Positions 46,217 to 56,260 of a DNA stretch of 64,000 bases are shown here, one piece after another (positions within the stretch are counted from its first letter, which is position 1; every line of letters starts with the position of its first letter). The DNA lies in the NCBI GenBank assembly GCA_001314705.1, contig LJSU01000004.1, positions 1 through 64,000 on the forward strand. Direction: 5' to 3'. The notes beneath the pieces were generated by a model that was not told the origin of the DNA, made no database searches, and worked only from the letters and a program-made list of their open reading frames with translations. This stretch comes from Rhodobacteraceae bacterium HLUCCO07. GTDB taxonomy: Bacteria > Pseudomonadota > Alphaproteobacteria > Rhodobacterales > Rhodobacteraceae. Position numbers and translations under genes: made by a program.

Positions 46217-48172
46217 CTACCTCAGCGCGCCCGAAGCCTCGAGCGCCTCGGCCTTCTCGGGGTCCACCCACCAGAAATCCAACACCCCGACATCAAAGGG
46301 TGGCAGGGGATCGGGATGTTCGTACATGTCCCAGTAGCTCAGCCAATGTTTGTCCTTGAACCATGTCGGCACCATGAACCGCTCATAACGCAGAACCCGG
46401 TCCAGCGCCATGAGCGCGGTCTGCTCTTCCTCGCGGCTCTCTGATTCAAGCGCGGTGTCGATGATCCGGTCGACCAGCGGGCTGGCCAGTCCGGCGGGGT
46501 TGAACACGCTGATCTCGGCCTCGGCCGAACCGTAACGCTGATGCAGGCCGGTGCCGGCCTCCAGGAACGGGATATAGGATTCATAGATCATGTCATAATC
46601 GAAATCGCGCTCGAGCAGCGTGTATTGCGCCGAGTCGATGGAATTGACCTGTGCATCTATTCCCATACGCTTGAGATTCTTGGCAAATACCTCGATCGCC
46701 GCACTCAGCGTCGAGGGAAAGCTCGACGGGATCGGAAAGTCGATGGTCAGCGGCTCGCCCTCGGCATTGCGCCGCATCCCGTCATCGCCCACTTCCCAGC
46801 CCGTTTCATCCAGAAGCCGCATCGCACGACGCAGGTTGCGCCGGTCGGTCTGCCGTTCGCCTTGCGATTCGTGCGCCATCACCGCGGGTTCCTCGAGCAC
46901 CTCTCGCGGCACCAGATCGCCGAGGCTTTCCAGAAGCGCGCGCTCGGCGCCTTCCGGCACGCCCTCGGCCTCGTGCGGGGCATTCTGCACGAAGGAATGG
47001 CGCTGTGCATAAAGGTCATATTGCAGCGATGCGTTGGTCCATTCGAAATTGAACGCCAGCGCGATCGCCTCGCGCAGTTTCGGATCGGAAAACTTGTCGC
47101 GCCGCAGGTTGAAGATGAGCCCGGTCGGCGTCGGCGGCGAGCCATCTGGCAGTTCGACAACCTTGACATTGCCCCGCTCCACTGCCGGGAAATCGTAACT
47201 CGTCGCCCATTTCTTGGGGTCGGTCTCTTCGCGGAACGTGTATTCACCCGCCTTGAACGCCTCGAACGCGGCGGAATCGTCGGCAAAATACTCGACACGG
47301 ATCTCGTCGAAATTGTGCCGTCCCCGGTTGATCGGCAGATCCCTGCCCCAGTAATCGGGGTTGCGGCGATAAACCACGCGGCGGTTCACCTCATAATCTT
47401 CGAGAACATAAGGCCCCGAACCCGGCGGATGGGCCAGCCGCGATTCATCAAGCCGCGCGCCGGTTTCCTCGAACCATTTGCGGGGGAAAACCGGAGTGCT
47501 GCCGACCTGATCGATCAGGCTCCGGCGGGAAATGCCCTCGGCAAAGGTGAACTTGACCGTGTGATCATCGAGCGCCTCGGCGCTCAGCACCCGCTTGGCC
47601 ACCGCGATGGAATAGGATGGCAGGCCCTGTTCGAGAAACAGCTCGTGCGAGAACACCACGTCATGCGCCGTGACCGGCGTGCCGTCCGAGAACTCCGCCT
47701 CGGGGCGCATATGGAAGATCACCCATGTCTTGTCTTCGTCATATTCGAGGCTCTCGGCCAGAAGTCCGTAATTCTCGCCATAGGCATCCGCGGGCCCCGC
47801 CCCGAGAAGCGATTCATAGGTCATCCAGATCAAGGTGCCGTTGGCCCGTCCCTTGCGGGTGTAGGGGTTGAGCGAGTCGAACGTGCCCAGCGAATAACGC
47901 TTCATCACGCCCCCCTTGGGCGCATCGGGGTTCACATAATCGAAATGCTCGAAATCGGCGGGGTATTTCAGCTCCCCGAAATAGGAATAGCCATGGCTGC
48001 GGATGATCCCGTCATCTTCGGCGCGCAACGGCCACGCGGCGAGCACAAGAATCGCAATAGTCAAAAGCGCCGTCATCAGGCGCGCGGCGGAACGGGCCTG
48101 CAACGCCGCCGCAGAGGCCGCATGGGCCCGTACCTTGCCGGATTTCACCTCTGCTGAGCCCGCGTGTCTCAT
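46217..48172 (-). CDS. yejA: Peptide ABC transporter solute-binding protein YejA
   Basis: A 651-residue extracytoplasmic binding protein (SBP family 5). After a basic N-terminus a hydrophobic helix ([21 protein letters not shown]) makes a signal peptide with likely cleavage after RAE or close by. Family signs are [45 protein letters not shown] and [26 protein letters not shown], all YejA-like. The ATG at 48172 is preceded by GGGAGACGG. It begins the yejABEF operon, one gene for each part of the importer. Confidence 0.95.
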   Translation of the reverse strand: MRHAGSAEVKSGKVRAHAASAAALQARSAARLMTALLTIAILVLAAWPLRAEDDGIIRSHGYSYFGELKYPADFEHFDYVNPDAPKGGVMKRYSLGTFDSLNPYTRKGRANGTLIWMTYESLLGAGPADAYGENYGLLAESLEYDEDKTWVIFHMRPEAEFSDGTPVTAHDVVFSHELFLEQGLPSYSIAVAKRVLSAEALDDHTVKFTFAEGISRRSLIDQVGSTPVFPRKWFEETGARLDESRLAHPPGSGPYVLEDYEVNRRVVYRRNPDYWGRDLPINRGRHNFDEIRVEYFADDSAAFEAFKAGEYTFREETDPKKWATSYDFPAVERGNVKVVELPDGSPPTPTGLIFNLRRDKFSDPKLREAIALAFNFEWTNASLQYDLYAQRHSFVQNAPHEAEGVPEGAERALLESLGDLVPREVLEEPAVMAHESQGERQTDRRNLRRAMRLLDETGWEVGDDGMRRNAEGEPLTIDFPIPSSFPSTLSAAIEVFAKNLKRMGIDAQVNSIDSAQYTLLERDFDYDMIYESYIPFLEAGTGLHQRYGSAEAEISVFNPAGLASPLVDRIIDTALESESREEEQTALMALDRVLRYERFMVPTWFKDKHWLSYWDMYEHPDPLPPFDVGVLDFWWVDPEKAEALEASGALR

Positions 48173-48303
48173 TCCGTCTCCCTCTCTGCCTTGCCTGCAA
48201 CGGCCCATCCTCGCACCGGCAAACCGTCTGATCCACGCTAACGGTCAGGGGCGGGCATGTTCAAGTTGCGAATGCGTCAACAGGACGTGAGGGTGGCAAG
48301 GAA

Positions 48304-48335
48304 AACGGCCGCCACCCGCGAGGATGACGGCCGTT
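48304..48335 (-). terminator. Terminator of the cytochrome c gene
   Basis: AACGGCCG (48304-48311) and CGGCCGTT (48328-48335) form an 8-bp stem with a 16-nt loop. On the minus strand the stem is followed by TTTTCC. It is 19 bp after the cytochrome stop. Confidence 0.65.
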
Positions 48336-48353
48336 GCTTGATTTCCGGTCGAT

Positions 48354-48881
48354 TCAGTCGCCGAAGGTATCGAGATAGGCGATCAGGTTGGCGCGATCCT
48401 CGGCCTTGCCGAGTCCGGCAAAGCTCATCGACGTGCCGGGCGTCGCGGTGCGCGGATTCTCGAGGAAAGTATCGAGATTCTCGGGCGTCCAGGTATCGCC
48501 GATCTGTTCGAGGTTGCCGGAGTAGCCCTCGAAGCCATCCACACCGCCGACGTCGCGTCCGACCACGGCGTAAAGCGACGGGCCGGTGCCATGCTCACCT
48601 TCGTCCAGTTTATGACAGGCGCGGCACTTGGCAAAAACGCGCTCACCCTTGTCCGGGTCGGCCGATGCCAACAGCTCTTCGAAAGTCGGCTCATCGTCGG
48701 CTTCGGCGCTTGCATCATCGCCTTCTTCCACGGCAATGACATAGCCTGCCGCATGATCTTCACCACCATGTCCGCCGCCGGTTGCATAAAGCTCTTCCGC
48801 CGCCCATTTTCCCAGCATGAACACCAGAAGCGCCCCACAGAAGGCGCCGATTATCTTGGTGGATGTCATCGTGTCAAACAT
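48354..48881 (-). CDS. Membrane-anchored class I cytochrome c (c552-like)
   Basis: A 175-residue cytochrome. An N-terminal hydrophobic helix (KIIGAFCGALLVFMLGKWAAEELY) is an uncleaved anchor, followed by an acidic linker (EEGDDASAEADDEPTFEELLA) and one heme-binding domain with CRACH. The axial Met is in GTSMSFAGLGKAEDRANLIAYLDTF. It resembles the Paracoccus c552/CycM protein that delivers electrons from the bc1 complex to cytochrome oxidase. The start at 48881 has GGAAGCGGG. It is divergent from pheA. Confidence 0.92.
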   Translation of the reverse strand: MFDTMTSTKIIGAFCGALLVFMLGKWAAEELYATGGGHGGEDHAAGYVIAVEEGDDASAEADDEPTFEELLASADPDKGERVFAKCRACHKLDEGEHGTGPSLYAVVGRDVGGVDGFEGYSGNLEQIGDTWTPENLDTFLENPRTATPGTSMSFAGLGKAEDRANLIAYLDTFGD

Positions 48882-49004
48882 GTGCCCGCTTCCGAATTGA
48901 TCTCGCTTCGGCGCGTATCTATCCGCTTCCCCTCGGGCAAAGCAAGGTGTAGTTTCCGCGACCAATCGCCCTTTTGGTCGTAAATCGACAGGAAAGCAGG
49001 AAAA

Positions 49005-49835
49005 ATGACACAGCGGATCGCCTTTCAGGGAGAGCCGGGCGCCTATTCACACGAAGCCTGCCATGCCGCCCGCCCCGAGCTCGAGGCGCTGCCCTGCCAT
49101 ACGTTCGAAGAGGTGATCGGCGCGGTCCGCGACGGTCGGGCCGATCTCGCCATGCTTCCGGTCGAGAACACGACCTATGGCCGCGTTGCCGACATTCATC
49201 GGCTGTTGCCCGAAAGCGGATTGCACATCGTTGGCGAATCCTTTGTCCGCGTGCGCATCTGCCTGCTGGCCAATCCCGGCACGCGAATCGAGGATATACA
49301 CACCGTGCGGGCGCATCTCGTGCTGCTGCCGCAATCGGCGATGTTTCTCAAGCAGCACGGAATCAAGGGCGTCGCCGCCGCCGACAGTGCCGGCGCGGCC
49401 GCCGAACTCGCCCAGCTCAAGACCCCGGGCGAGGGCGTCCTGGCATCGGCTCTTGCGGGCGAAATCTACGGGCTGGACGTGCTGGCCCGCAATATCGAGG
49501 ATAACGGCCACAACACCACCCGTTTTGTCATCATGGCGCGCGAGCCCGACTATACCCCGCGGGGCGAGTTGGGCATGATGACCAGCTTTGTTTTCGAGGT
49601 GCGCAACATTCCCGCCGCGCTTTACAAGGCGATGGGCGGGTTCGCCACCAACGGGGTGAACATGACCAAGCTCGAAAGCTACATGGTCGACGGCTCGTTC
49701 ACCGCCACCCGTTTCTGGGCCGACATCGACGGTCACCCGGATGACCCGGCGGTCAAGCGCGCGCTGGACGAGCTGGGCTATTTCACCTCGCATCTGGAGA
49801 TCATGGGCGTCTATCCGGCCGACCGCGTGCGTTGA
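49005..49835 (+). CDS. pheA: Prephenate dehydratase (monofunctional)
   Basis: A 276-residue enzyme for phenylpyruvate formation. The catalytic domain starts IAFQGEPGAYSHEAC, with MLPVENTTYGRVAD and the essential NTTRFVIMARE (TRF motif). The C-terminal ACT domain (MMTSFVFEVRNIPAALYKAMGGFATNGVNMTKLESYMVDGSF) senses phenylalanine; the usual ESRP motif is LESY here. Chorismate mutase is encoded separately at 25479-25775, so the enzyme is monofunctional. The ATG has AGCAGGAAAA upstream. Confidence 0.95.
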   Translation: MTQRIAFQGEPGAYSHEACHAARPELEALPCHTFEEVIGAVRDGRADLAMLPVENTTYGRVADIHRLLPESGLHIVGESFVRVRICLLANPGTRIEDIHTVRAHLVLLPQSAMFLKQHGIKGVAAADSAGAAAELAQLKTPGEGVLASALAGEIYGLDVLARNIEDNGHNTTRFVIMAREPDYTPRGELGMMTSFVFEVRNIPAALYKAMGGFATNGVNMTKLESYMVDGSFTATRFWADIDGHPDDPAVKRALDELGYFTSHLEIMGVYPADRVR

Positions 49836-49889
49836 TCGACGCAACGCCTGGCCCCGAGTTCTTGCAAGGCAATCGCCCCGAACGCCGGA

Positions 49890-50360
49890 TCACGCCATGC
49901 GTGACCGGTAGCTCTCTTCCGTCGCCTTGGCATATTCGGCCACGCGAATCTTGAACCGCTTGTTCAGGTTCCCCTTGGCCAGTTTCATCGACTGCACCAG
50001 CAAGCGCGCCGCAAGGGTCGTCGGTCTCAACTCGATCTCGAGCCTCAGCCGCGTGCGATGCGGCGACAGCGCGACCAGATCGACAATCATCTGACCGTCC
50101 ACGTTGGGCGAGCGGCTTTCGAACACCATGCGGTTGGGCGGATCATATTCCACAAGCTCGATCTGGATTTCGCGCCGCTTGCCACGAAACCGAAATGCAA
50201 TGTGCCACATCATGCCGAGGCCCGGCTCGGTCTGCACGTCCAACCGCGAGATCTCGGCCCCACGCCGCAGCGCCTGCCGCTCGAACCTGTCGAAATCCGA
50301 CACGGCGGCAAAGACATGCTCTCGCGGGACTTCGATATCTTCCTTGGTCGTGAAAATCAT
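49890..50360 (-). CDS. SRPBCC-family protein of unknown function
   Basis: A 156-residue START-like (SRPBCC) protein that probably binds a hydrophobic ligand in an internal cavity. The pattern TTKEDIEVPREHVFAAVSDFDRFERQALRRGAEI is a typical first strand and helix, followed by GLGMMWHIAFRFRGKRREIQIELVEYDPPNRMVFESRSPNVDGQMIVDLVAL and a C-terminal long helix with a Lys-rich end. No catalytic residues stand out. It lies 29 bp after nudC on the same strand. Confidence 0.83.
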   Translation of the reverse strand: MIFTTKEDIEVPREHVFAAVSDFDRFERQALRRGAEISRLDVQTEPGLGMMWHIAFRFRGKRREIQIELVEYDPPNRMVFESRSPNVDGQMIVDLVALSPHRTRLRLEIELRPTTLAARLLVQSMKLAKGNLNKRFKIRVAEYAKATEESYRSRMA

Positions 50361-50389
50361 GGACGCCTGCCGTTTTTTCCAGTGTCACC

Positions 50390-51355
50390 TCAATCGAGGC
50401 GATCCGCAAGCCAGTTCCACAGCAGGAAATGCGCAATCGCCCCTTTTCGGGCCGGCTTGATCCGGGGGGTTTGCCCCGAAAAGGAATCGGCGATCTCTTC
50501 GCGGGTAAACCATTGCGCGGTTTCGATCTCGACCGGATCGATCGTGATCTCGTCGCTCAGCGCCTCGCCGCGGCAGCCGATCATCAGCGAACTGGGATAG
50601 GGCCAGGGCTGCGAGGACAGGTAATCGACGCGCCCGACCTTGATCGACGCCTCCTCCTCGACCTCGCGACGCACCGCGGCCTCGATCGTCTCGCCCGGCT
50701 CGACGAATCCCGCCAGCAGCGAATACATGCCCTCGGGCCAGCCATGGCTGCGCCCCATCAGCACCTTGTTGCCGCGCGTGATCAGCATGATGACCACCGG
50801 ATCGGTGCGCGGGAAATGCTGGGCGCCGCAGCCCGGGCAGGATCGCTGCCACCCGGCCATGATCATCTCGCTTTCATGGCCGCATTTGGCACAGAACCTG
50901 TGGCTTCTGTGCCAGCTCAGGATCGCCTTGGCTGTCGCCGCCAGTTCCGCATCACGTGGATTGATCTGCGCCATCACGGCGCGCAATTCGCAAAAGGCGC
51001 TGCCCTCGGGGGCCTTGGGATGGACCTGCTCGCTGGGGTCGAAGAACGCGGCCAGCGCCTCTGCGTCTATCTCGCCCGGCTCCCAGTGCGAGATATCGGC
51101 GCCGAAAAGTGCCGTGTTCCCTTCGCGCCCGAGGAAAATCATCTCGCTGGCACCGATCAGGACCGGATGATCGAGAGGTACGCGCACGAGGGTCTCGCGC
51201 GCCGCGCCCGAGAAGAGCGGCTTGCTGCGCCAGATCACGATCGCGCGACTGTCGGGATCGCGACGCGCCCTGGCCAGACCGTCGGCATCGCCGCGCAGAT
51301 CCGCCGCCCGATCGAGACCGGATCCCCCGAATGTCACCGTTTCCGCAAGTCGCAT
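50390..51355 (-). CDS. nudC: NAD+ diphosphatase / RNA decapping enzyme NudC
   Basis: A 321-residue Nudix hydrolase that cleaves NAD(H) to NMN and AMP, and in related species removes NAD caps from RNA. The zinc ribbon CAKCGHESEMIMAGWQRSCPGCG is followed by the Nudix box GFVEPGETIEAAVRREVEEEAS, where the final glycine of the box is replaced by Ser, and the NudC-specific SSQPWPYPSSLMIG. A long in-frame N-terminal extension was rejected, as the ATG at 51355 has AGGGGCAGGG. It is divergent from the cpdB-like gene. Confidence 0.95.
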   Translation of the reverse strand: MRLAETVTFGGSGLDRAADLRGDADGLARARRDPDSRAIVIWRSKPLFSGAARETLVRVPLDHPVLIGASEMIFLGREGNTALFGADISHWEPGEIDAEALAAFFDPSEQVHPKAPEGSAFCELRAVMAQINPRDAELAATAKAILSWHRSHRFCAKCGHESEMIMAGWQRSCPGCGAQHFPRTDPVVIMLITRGNKVLMGRSHGWPEGMYSLLAGFVEPGETIEAAVRREVEEEASIKVGRVDYLSSQPWPYPSSLMIGCRGEALSDEITIDPVEIETAQWFTREEIADSFSGQTPRIKPARKGAIAHFLLWNWLADRLD

Positions 51356-51582
51356 CCCTGCCCCTCCCTTTGCGATGGGATGTCGCATGTTTGCACAGGG
51401 CACGCAATCGCGCGCCGGCCCGGCGCCACGCGGTGCGGCAGTTACGCCCAATGGTTGAAGGACAGGAATTTATTCGCCCGAATGAATTGAAGACCCGCAA
51501 GCGCTCCCCTATCCTGAACCCTCATCGACAGGCAGGCAGTCACGTCGCGCCGCAATCCCCAACCGAAAGCCATGGCCAAGCC

Positions 51583-53478
51583 GTGAAACACCCAGAACCG
51601 CCCGCGTCCAGACCTGCGGACCTCGCGCTCACGATCATGCAAACCACGGATCTGCATGGAAAACTGCGTGATTTCGACTATCTTTCCGGCAAGCCCTGCG
51701 ACACGGGCGGGCTTGCCCGCGTTGCCACGCTGGTCCACGAGGTCCGGCGCGACCGGCCCAACACCCTCCTGTTCGATTGCGGTGACACGCTTCAGGGCAC
51801 GGTCACCTGTGATCTGATCGCCAGGCGAGAACTCGGCACGACCGGGGCACATCCCATGATCGCGGCGATGAACAGCCTGTGCTATGACGCCGCGGCGCCG
51901 GGCAATCATGATTTCGACTATGGGGCCGATTTCCTGTTCGACAGTATCGCCACTGCGCGCTTTCCCTTCCTGTGCTGCAACCTGCACCACATCGGCCCCG
52001 GAGCGAACCCTGGCCCGCCCGCGTTCGACCGGCACCGCATCCTTGAACGGCGCTTTCGCGACATGCAAGGCGCGATGCATGATCTGCGCATCGGCGTCAC
52101 CGGCTGCCTGCCACCGCAAACCCTTGAATGGGATCATCACCTCGCCGCGGATTTCCAGATACGCGAAATGGTCGATGCCGTCCGGCAAGAGGCGGCCATC
52201 ATGCGCAGCAAGGGGTGTGATCTGGTGATCATCCTCGCCCATAGCGGGCTTGAGACCGGGGATCGCGCGGCGACCGAGAACACCGTTCTGCAACTGGCCG
52301 CGCTTGATGGCGTGGATGCGGTTCTCGGGGGGCACACACATGCGCGATTTCCCGGGCCGATCGGGGCCATGGATCCCGCGATCGACGTGGAAACCGGCAT
52401 GGTTCACGGCACGCCCGTGGTTATGAGCGGGTTCTGGGGCAGTCATCTGGGCCTGATCGAGATGACGCTTGAACAGGTGGCGGGTGCGGGCTGGCGGGTG
52501 AAACAGGCCGCATCCCGTCTTGTCGCGACCACAGCGGCGCCAGCCACGCGGCCCGTCGCAGAGGACCACGCGATACTCTCCATCACCCGGCCCACACATG
52601 AGGCAACGCTTGCCCGTATCCGTGAACCGGTCGGTGAGACCCGTGGCCCGCTGCACAGCTTCTTTTCGCTTTTCGCCAATGATGCGGCCCTGCAACTCGT
52701 GGCGCGGGCACAAGCGGCGTTCTTGCGCGAGGCAATTCATGGCACCGAGTTTGCCCGACTGCCGCTTCTCTCGGCTGCGGCTCCGTTCAAGACCGGGCGA
52801 AGAGCCGGCGTTGATCACTTCACGCATGTACCGCCCGGCCCCGTGACCCTTCAAGGCATTGCCGATCTCTACATTTTTCCCAACCCGTTCTGTGCCCTGC
52901 GCGTCACCGGCCGGGCGCTTCGACACTGGCTCGAACACAGCGCCAGCTTGTTCTCACGGCTTGATCCGGGCGCCCTGGCACCTCAACCCCTGCTGCGCGA
53001 CGGGTTTCCGGGCTACAAGTTCGACGTGATCCATGGCGTAAGCTATGAAATCGACATTTCGCGCCCGGCCCGGTTCGACGAAAACGGCATCTTGTCCGAT
53101 CACGGGGCTTGCCGCATCCGCAACCTGCGCCGGAATGGGGAACGCGTGACCGACGACATGGAGTTCGTCGTCGCCACCAATGGCTTTCGCGCCCATGGCA
53201 TCGGCTTTCCTGCGGAACAGGGATATGACCCAGTGCCCGAGATCGTGTTCGAAAGCCCCGTCTGGACGCGCGACATCCTGCACCGCCACGTCACCAGTCA
53301 AAGCCCGCTTGACGACGAGGTCGCGCCCACCTGGACCTTCAGGCCGCTTGGCGGCGTGCTGGCCACTGTCGCGACATCACCGAAGGCGCGCGCCTATCTC
53401 GATGATCCACGATTGCCACCGGTCGCGGATCTGGGCGATACGCCTGAAGGCTTCATGCAGCTTTGCCTGACGATTTGA
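51583..53478 (+). CDS. 2',3'-cyclic-nucleotide 2'-phosphodiesterase/3'-nucleotidase-like protein
   Basis: About 631 residues, the UshA/CpdB class of metallophosphoesterases. Motifs: LTIMQTTDLHGKL (DxH), LLFDCGDTLQG (GD), GNHDFDYG (GNHD), ILAHSGLE and VLGGHTHARF (GHTH), then the C-terminal nucleotide-binding domain. There is no signal peptide or lipobox, unusual because most are periplasmic. The start is uncertain. The GTG at 51583 begins close to the first motif and overlaps a five-codon leader frame. An ATG at 51451 would add 44 residues of low-complexity sequence that also lies over a possible promoter (TTGAAG and TATCCT). Confidence 0.85.
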   Translation: MKHPEPPASRPADLALTIMQTTDLHGKLRDFDYLSGKPCDTGGLARVATLVHEVRRDRPNTLLFDCGDTLQGTVTCDLIARRELGTTGAHPMIAAMNSLCYDAAAPGNHDFDYGADFLFDSIATARFPFLCCNLHHIGPGANPGPPAFDRHRILERRFRDMQGAMHDLRIGVTGCLPPQTLEWDHHLAADFQIREMVDAVRQEAAIMRSKGCDLVIILAHSGLETGDRAATENTVLQLAALDGVDAVLGGHTHARFPGPIGAMDPAIDVETGMVHGTPVVMSGFWGSHLGLIEMTLEQVAGAGWRVKQAASRLVATTAAPATRPVAEDHAILSITRPTHEATLARIREPVGETRGPLHSFFSLFANDAALQLVARAQAAFLREAIHGTEFARLPLLSAAAPFKTGRRAGVDHFTHVPPGPVTLQGIADLYIFPNPFCALRVTGRALRHWLEHSASLFSRLDPGALAPQPLLRDGFPGYKFDVIHGVSYEIDISRPARFDENGILSDHGACRIRNLRRNGERVTDDMEFVVATNGFRAHGIGFPAEQGYDPVPEIVFESPVWTRDILHRHVTSQSPLDDEVAPTWTFRPLGGVLATVATSPKARAYLDDPRLPPVADLGDTPEGFMQLCLTI

Positions 53479-53487
53479 CGCCCTTGC

Positions 53488-53516
53488 TTGCGAATCTTCC
53501 ACCGAACGCCTATATG
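53488..53516 (+). promoter_or_regulatory. Promoter of the SRP RNA gene
   Basis: TTGCGA (53488-53493) and TATATG (53511-53516) are spaced by 17 bp and predict transcription from about 53523, the exact start of the SRP RNA stem. Confidence 0.7.
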
Positions 53517-53522
53517 GCGCGT

Positions 53523-53619
53523 TGAGAGGTTGGCGCGGGCAAGCGCCTCGCCAACCCGGTCAGGTCCGGAAGGAAGCAGCCGTAACGAGCCCCGCTTGGG
53601 TCGTTGTCCAGCCTCTCAC
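53523..53619 (+). ncRNA. ffs: Signal recognition particle RNA (bacterial small type)
   Basis: About 97 nt, fitting the bacterial small SRP RNA class. The universal 4.5S loop is present: GGTCAGGTCCGGAAGGAAGC followed by AGCCGTAACGAGC. The ends (GAGAGG near 53524 and CCTCTC near 53612-53617) base-pair to close the long hairpin. This RNA forms SRP with Ffh, which is encoded at 26623-28122. No terminator T-run is evident; the exact 3' end is therefore approximate. Protein frames that run across it were rejected. Confidence 0.92.
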
Positions 53620-53862
53620 CCTATCCCAACCCCGCCAAAGCGACGATGCCCCCTGAAACAGGGGGTGCATGCCGGTTTGAAGGTGCCGGACATGGTTGCA
53701 GGGGATCATGGGTCGGCAGGCGAGCTCGGCAACATGGTGAGTCCAGCCAGGGCGTGGAATGGTGCGCTTGATCCGTCAGCAAAATCAGGCCACCCTGAGC
53801 TAGACCCGCTGGACACCCAGGGAATACCGGGGCTTGAGTGAGTGCCGAAGGGAACCGTTCGA

Positions 53863-55344
53863 ATGGCACGGCATCACCGCAATCTTCATGGACGGCTCGG
53901 CGCGCTATGGCGCATGTTGCGTGCACGAGGCGTGTTCGCGCTGGCGCTGCTGTTGGGGGCGTTCGGGCTTTCGGCACAGTCACCGCAGACGGGGGCGCCC
54001 GCGATGGTGCTGGAATTCGACGGGGCGGTGAGCCCGGCATCGGCCGACTACATCACCCGTGCGCTCGATGACGCAGCCGCGCGCGACCTGCCGCTCGTGA
54101 TCTTGCGAATGGACACGCCGGGCGGGCTGGATTCCTCGATGCGCGAGATCATCCGCGCGATCCTCGCCTCGCCGGTGCCGGTGGCAAGCTATGTCAGCCC
54201 GCGCGGCGCGCGGGCAGCGAGTGCAGGCACCTATATCATGTATGCCAGCCATGTCGCCGCGATGGCACCGGCGACCAATCTCGGCGCGGCGACACCGATT
54301 GCGATTGGCGGCGGAGGTGGCGGCGAGGACGATGGCGAGGACAGTCCGATGCCCTTTCAACTCCAGGCCGACGACGCGGAGGGCAATGGCGCCGACGGCG
54401 AGGGCGACGCGCGCAACGACGAAGAGCAACCGGAGGAGTTCACGCCCGGCACCGCCGCCGAATCCAAGGCAGTCAACGACGCGGTGGCGTATATTCGCGG
54501 CCTTGCCGAGCTGCGCGAACGAAACGCCGATTGGGCAGAAAGCGCCGTTCGACGTGCCGAGAGCCTGAGCGCCACGGAGGCCGCCGAACAGGGCGTGATC
54601 GACTTCGTGGCCGAAAACCTCGACGATCTGCTCGCCCAGGCCGACGGCATGGTGGTCAAGATGTCCGACGGCAGCGAGATCACGCTGGACACCGAGGGGC
54701 TTTCGCTTGAGCATGTCGAGCCCGACTGGCGCACGGAGCTGCTTTCGATCATCACCAACCCGAATGTCGCGCTGATCCTGATGCTCGTGGGCATTTACGG
54801 GCTGATCTTCGAGTTTCTCAACCCCGGCGCGCTGGTGCCCGGCACCGTCGGCGGCATCAGCCTGATCATGGGGCTCTATTCGCTGGCGCTCTTGCCGCTC
54901 AACTGGGCCGGCGCCGGGCTGATCCTGCTGGGGCTCGGGCTGATCGTGGCCGAGGCGTTCGCGCCCTCCTTCGGTATCCTGGGTATTGGCGGAACGGTGG
55001 CGCTTGTGACCGGGGCGGTGATCCTGGTGGATACGGATGTGGAGGGTATCGCGGTGTCCGAACCTCTTATCGCGGCAACGGCGGTTGCCGGTTTGGTCGC
55101 AACCTATCTCGTGGTCTACCTCACGGCCGGTTCCTTCCGGGCCCGGGTCGTGAGCGGGAGCGAGGAACTCGTGGACGCCGAGGCACGGGTGACCGACTGG
55201 CAGGGCGAAACCGGGCATGTCTGGCTGCACGGAGAACGATGGAAGGCACGCGGCCCGCGCGATCTGGCCCCCGATGACATGGTGCGGGTGCGCAAGGTGA
55301 CCGGCCTCGTGGTCGAAGTGAAACCGCTGGAGCGGGCGGGCTGA
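53863..55344 (+). CDS. NfeD-type membrane serine protease (ClpP class)
   Basis: A 493-residue NfeD1b-like protein that pairs with an SPFH protein. After a signal-like helix ([19 protein letters not shown]), the ClpP-like domain shows [53 protein letters not shown], with the catalytic Ser in ASAGTYI and a Lys likely in [13 protein letters not shown]. An acidic insert at about residues 145-200 ([13 protein letters not shown] and Asp/Glu/Gly-rich sequence) breaks the fold. Then come several membrane helices and an OB-fold-like NfeD tail ([32 protein letters not shown]). The ATG at 53863 has AAGGGA upstream. The next gene is the SPFH partner. Confidence 0.88.
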   Translation: MARHHRNLHGRLGALWRMLRARGVFALALLLGAFGLSAQSPQTGAPAMVLEFDGAVSPASADYITRALDDAAARDLPLVILRMDTPGGLDSSMREIIRAILASPVPVASYVSPRGARAASAGTYIMYASHVAAMAPATNLGAATPIAIGGGGGGEDDGEDSPMPFQLQADDAEGNGADGEGDARNDEEQPEEFTPGTAAESKAVNDAVAYIRGLAELRERNADWAESAVRRAESLSATEAAEQGVIDFVAENLDDLLAQADGMVVKMSDGSEITLDTEGLSLEHVEPDWRTELLSIITNPNVALILMLVGIYGLIFEFLNPGALVPGTVGGISLIMGLYSLALLPLNWAGAGLILLGLGLIVAEAFAPSFGILGIGGTVALVTGAVILVDTDVEGIAVSEPLIAATAVAGLVATYLVVYLTAGSFRARVVSGSEELVDAEARVTDWQGETGHVWLHGERWKARGPRDLAPDDMVRVRKVTGLVVEVKPLERAG

Positions 55345-55378
55345 TCCGCCGCGTCCCTCCAGAGCAATGGAGAAAATG

Positions 55379-56146
55379 ATGGATATCTTTTACGATCTGG
55401 GCTTTTACGGCCTCCTTGCGATTTTCCTGATCGCCTTTCTGGCCTCGGCGATCAAGATCCTGCGCGAATACGAACGCGCGGTCGTCTTCACGCTTGGCCG
55501 ATTCACCGGCACCAAGGGGCCGGGGCTGATCATCCTGATCCCGGGCATCCAGCAAATGGTGCGCGTCGATCTGCGCACGATCGTGCTCGACGTGCCCAAG
55601 CAGGACGTGATTTCCAAGGACAACGTGTCGGTCAATGTCTCGGCCGTGATCTATTTCCGCGTTCTCGACGCCGAAAAGGCGACGATCCAGGTGGAGAACT
55701 TCATGTCCGCCACGTCGGAACTGGCGCAGACGACGCTGCGCGCGGTGCTGGGCAAGCACGAGCTCGACGAGATGCTGGCCGACCGCGACAAGCTCAATGA
55801 CGACATCCAGGAGATCCTCGACTCCCAGACCGAAACCTGGGGGATCAAGGTCGCCAATGTCGAGATCAAGCATGTCGACATCGCCGAGTCGATGATCCGC
55901 GCCATCGCGCGGCAGGCCGAGGCCGAGCGCGAGCGCCGTGCCAAGGTCATCAACGCCGAGGGCGAGCAGCAGGCGGCGCAGAAGCTTCTGGAGGCGGCCG
56001 AGATCATGGCCAAGGACCCCGGCGCGATGCAGCTTCGCTATCTCAGCTCGCTCAACTTCATCGCCGGTGACAAGAGTTCGACCATTGTCTTCCCGTTTCC
56101 CATGGAACTGGCAGGAATGGTCCCCGGCATGAAGAACGACGGCTGA
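55379..56146 (+). CDS. SPFH/band-7 slipin-like membrane scaffold protein
   Basis: A 255-residue stomatin/slipin. One N-terminal membrane helix ([20 protein letters not shown]) is followed by the band-7 domain, with [67 protein letters not shown], and a coiled coil rich in Glu/Arg ([26 protein letters not shown]). The partner NfeD protease lies 35 bp upstream, and the pair is commonly found together in bacterial genomes. ATG 55379 has GGAGAA close by; earlier ATGs at 55367 and 55376 are alternatives. Confidence 0.92.
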   Translation: MDIFYDLGFYGLLAIFLIAFLASAIKILREYERAVVFTLGRFTGTKGPGLIILIPGIQQMVRVDLRTIVLDVPKQDVISKDNVSVNVSAVIYFRVLDAEKATIQVENFMSATSELAQTTLRAVLGKHELDEMLADRDKLNDDIQEILDSQTETWGIKVANVEIKHVDIAESMIRAIARQAEAERERRAKVINAEGEQQAAQKLLEAAEIMAKDPGAMQLRYLSSLNFIAGDKSSTIVFPFPMELAGMVPGMKNDG

Positions 56147-56260
56147 ACCCGGCCCGTGCATCCCGCATCGACACGGTGACCTGTGCCGCGTTGCGTAACA
56201 TTGGATAGAACATGAAGCCCCCAACATGCGGCCGGCGTGGCCACGTGCTGAGAACGGGCT

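Noticed and set aside
53488-54040. Open frames on both strands across and after the SRP RNA
   Set aside because: The SRP RNA core and its promoter explain the first part. The translated products have no domain and poor composition.
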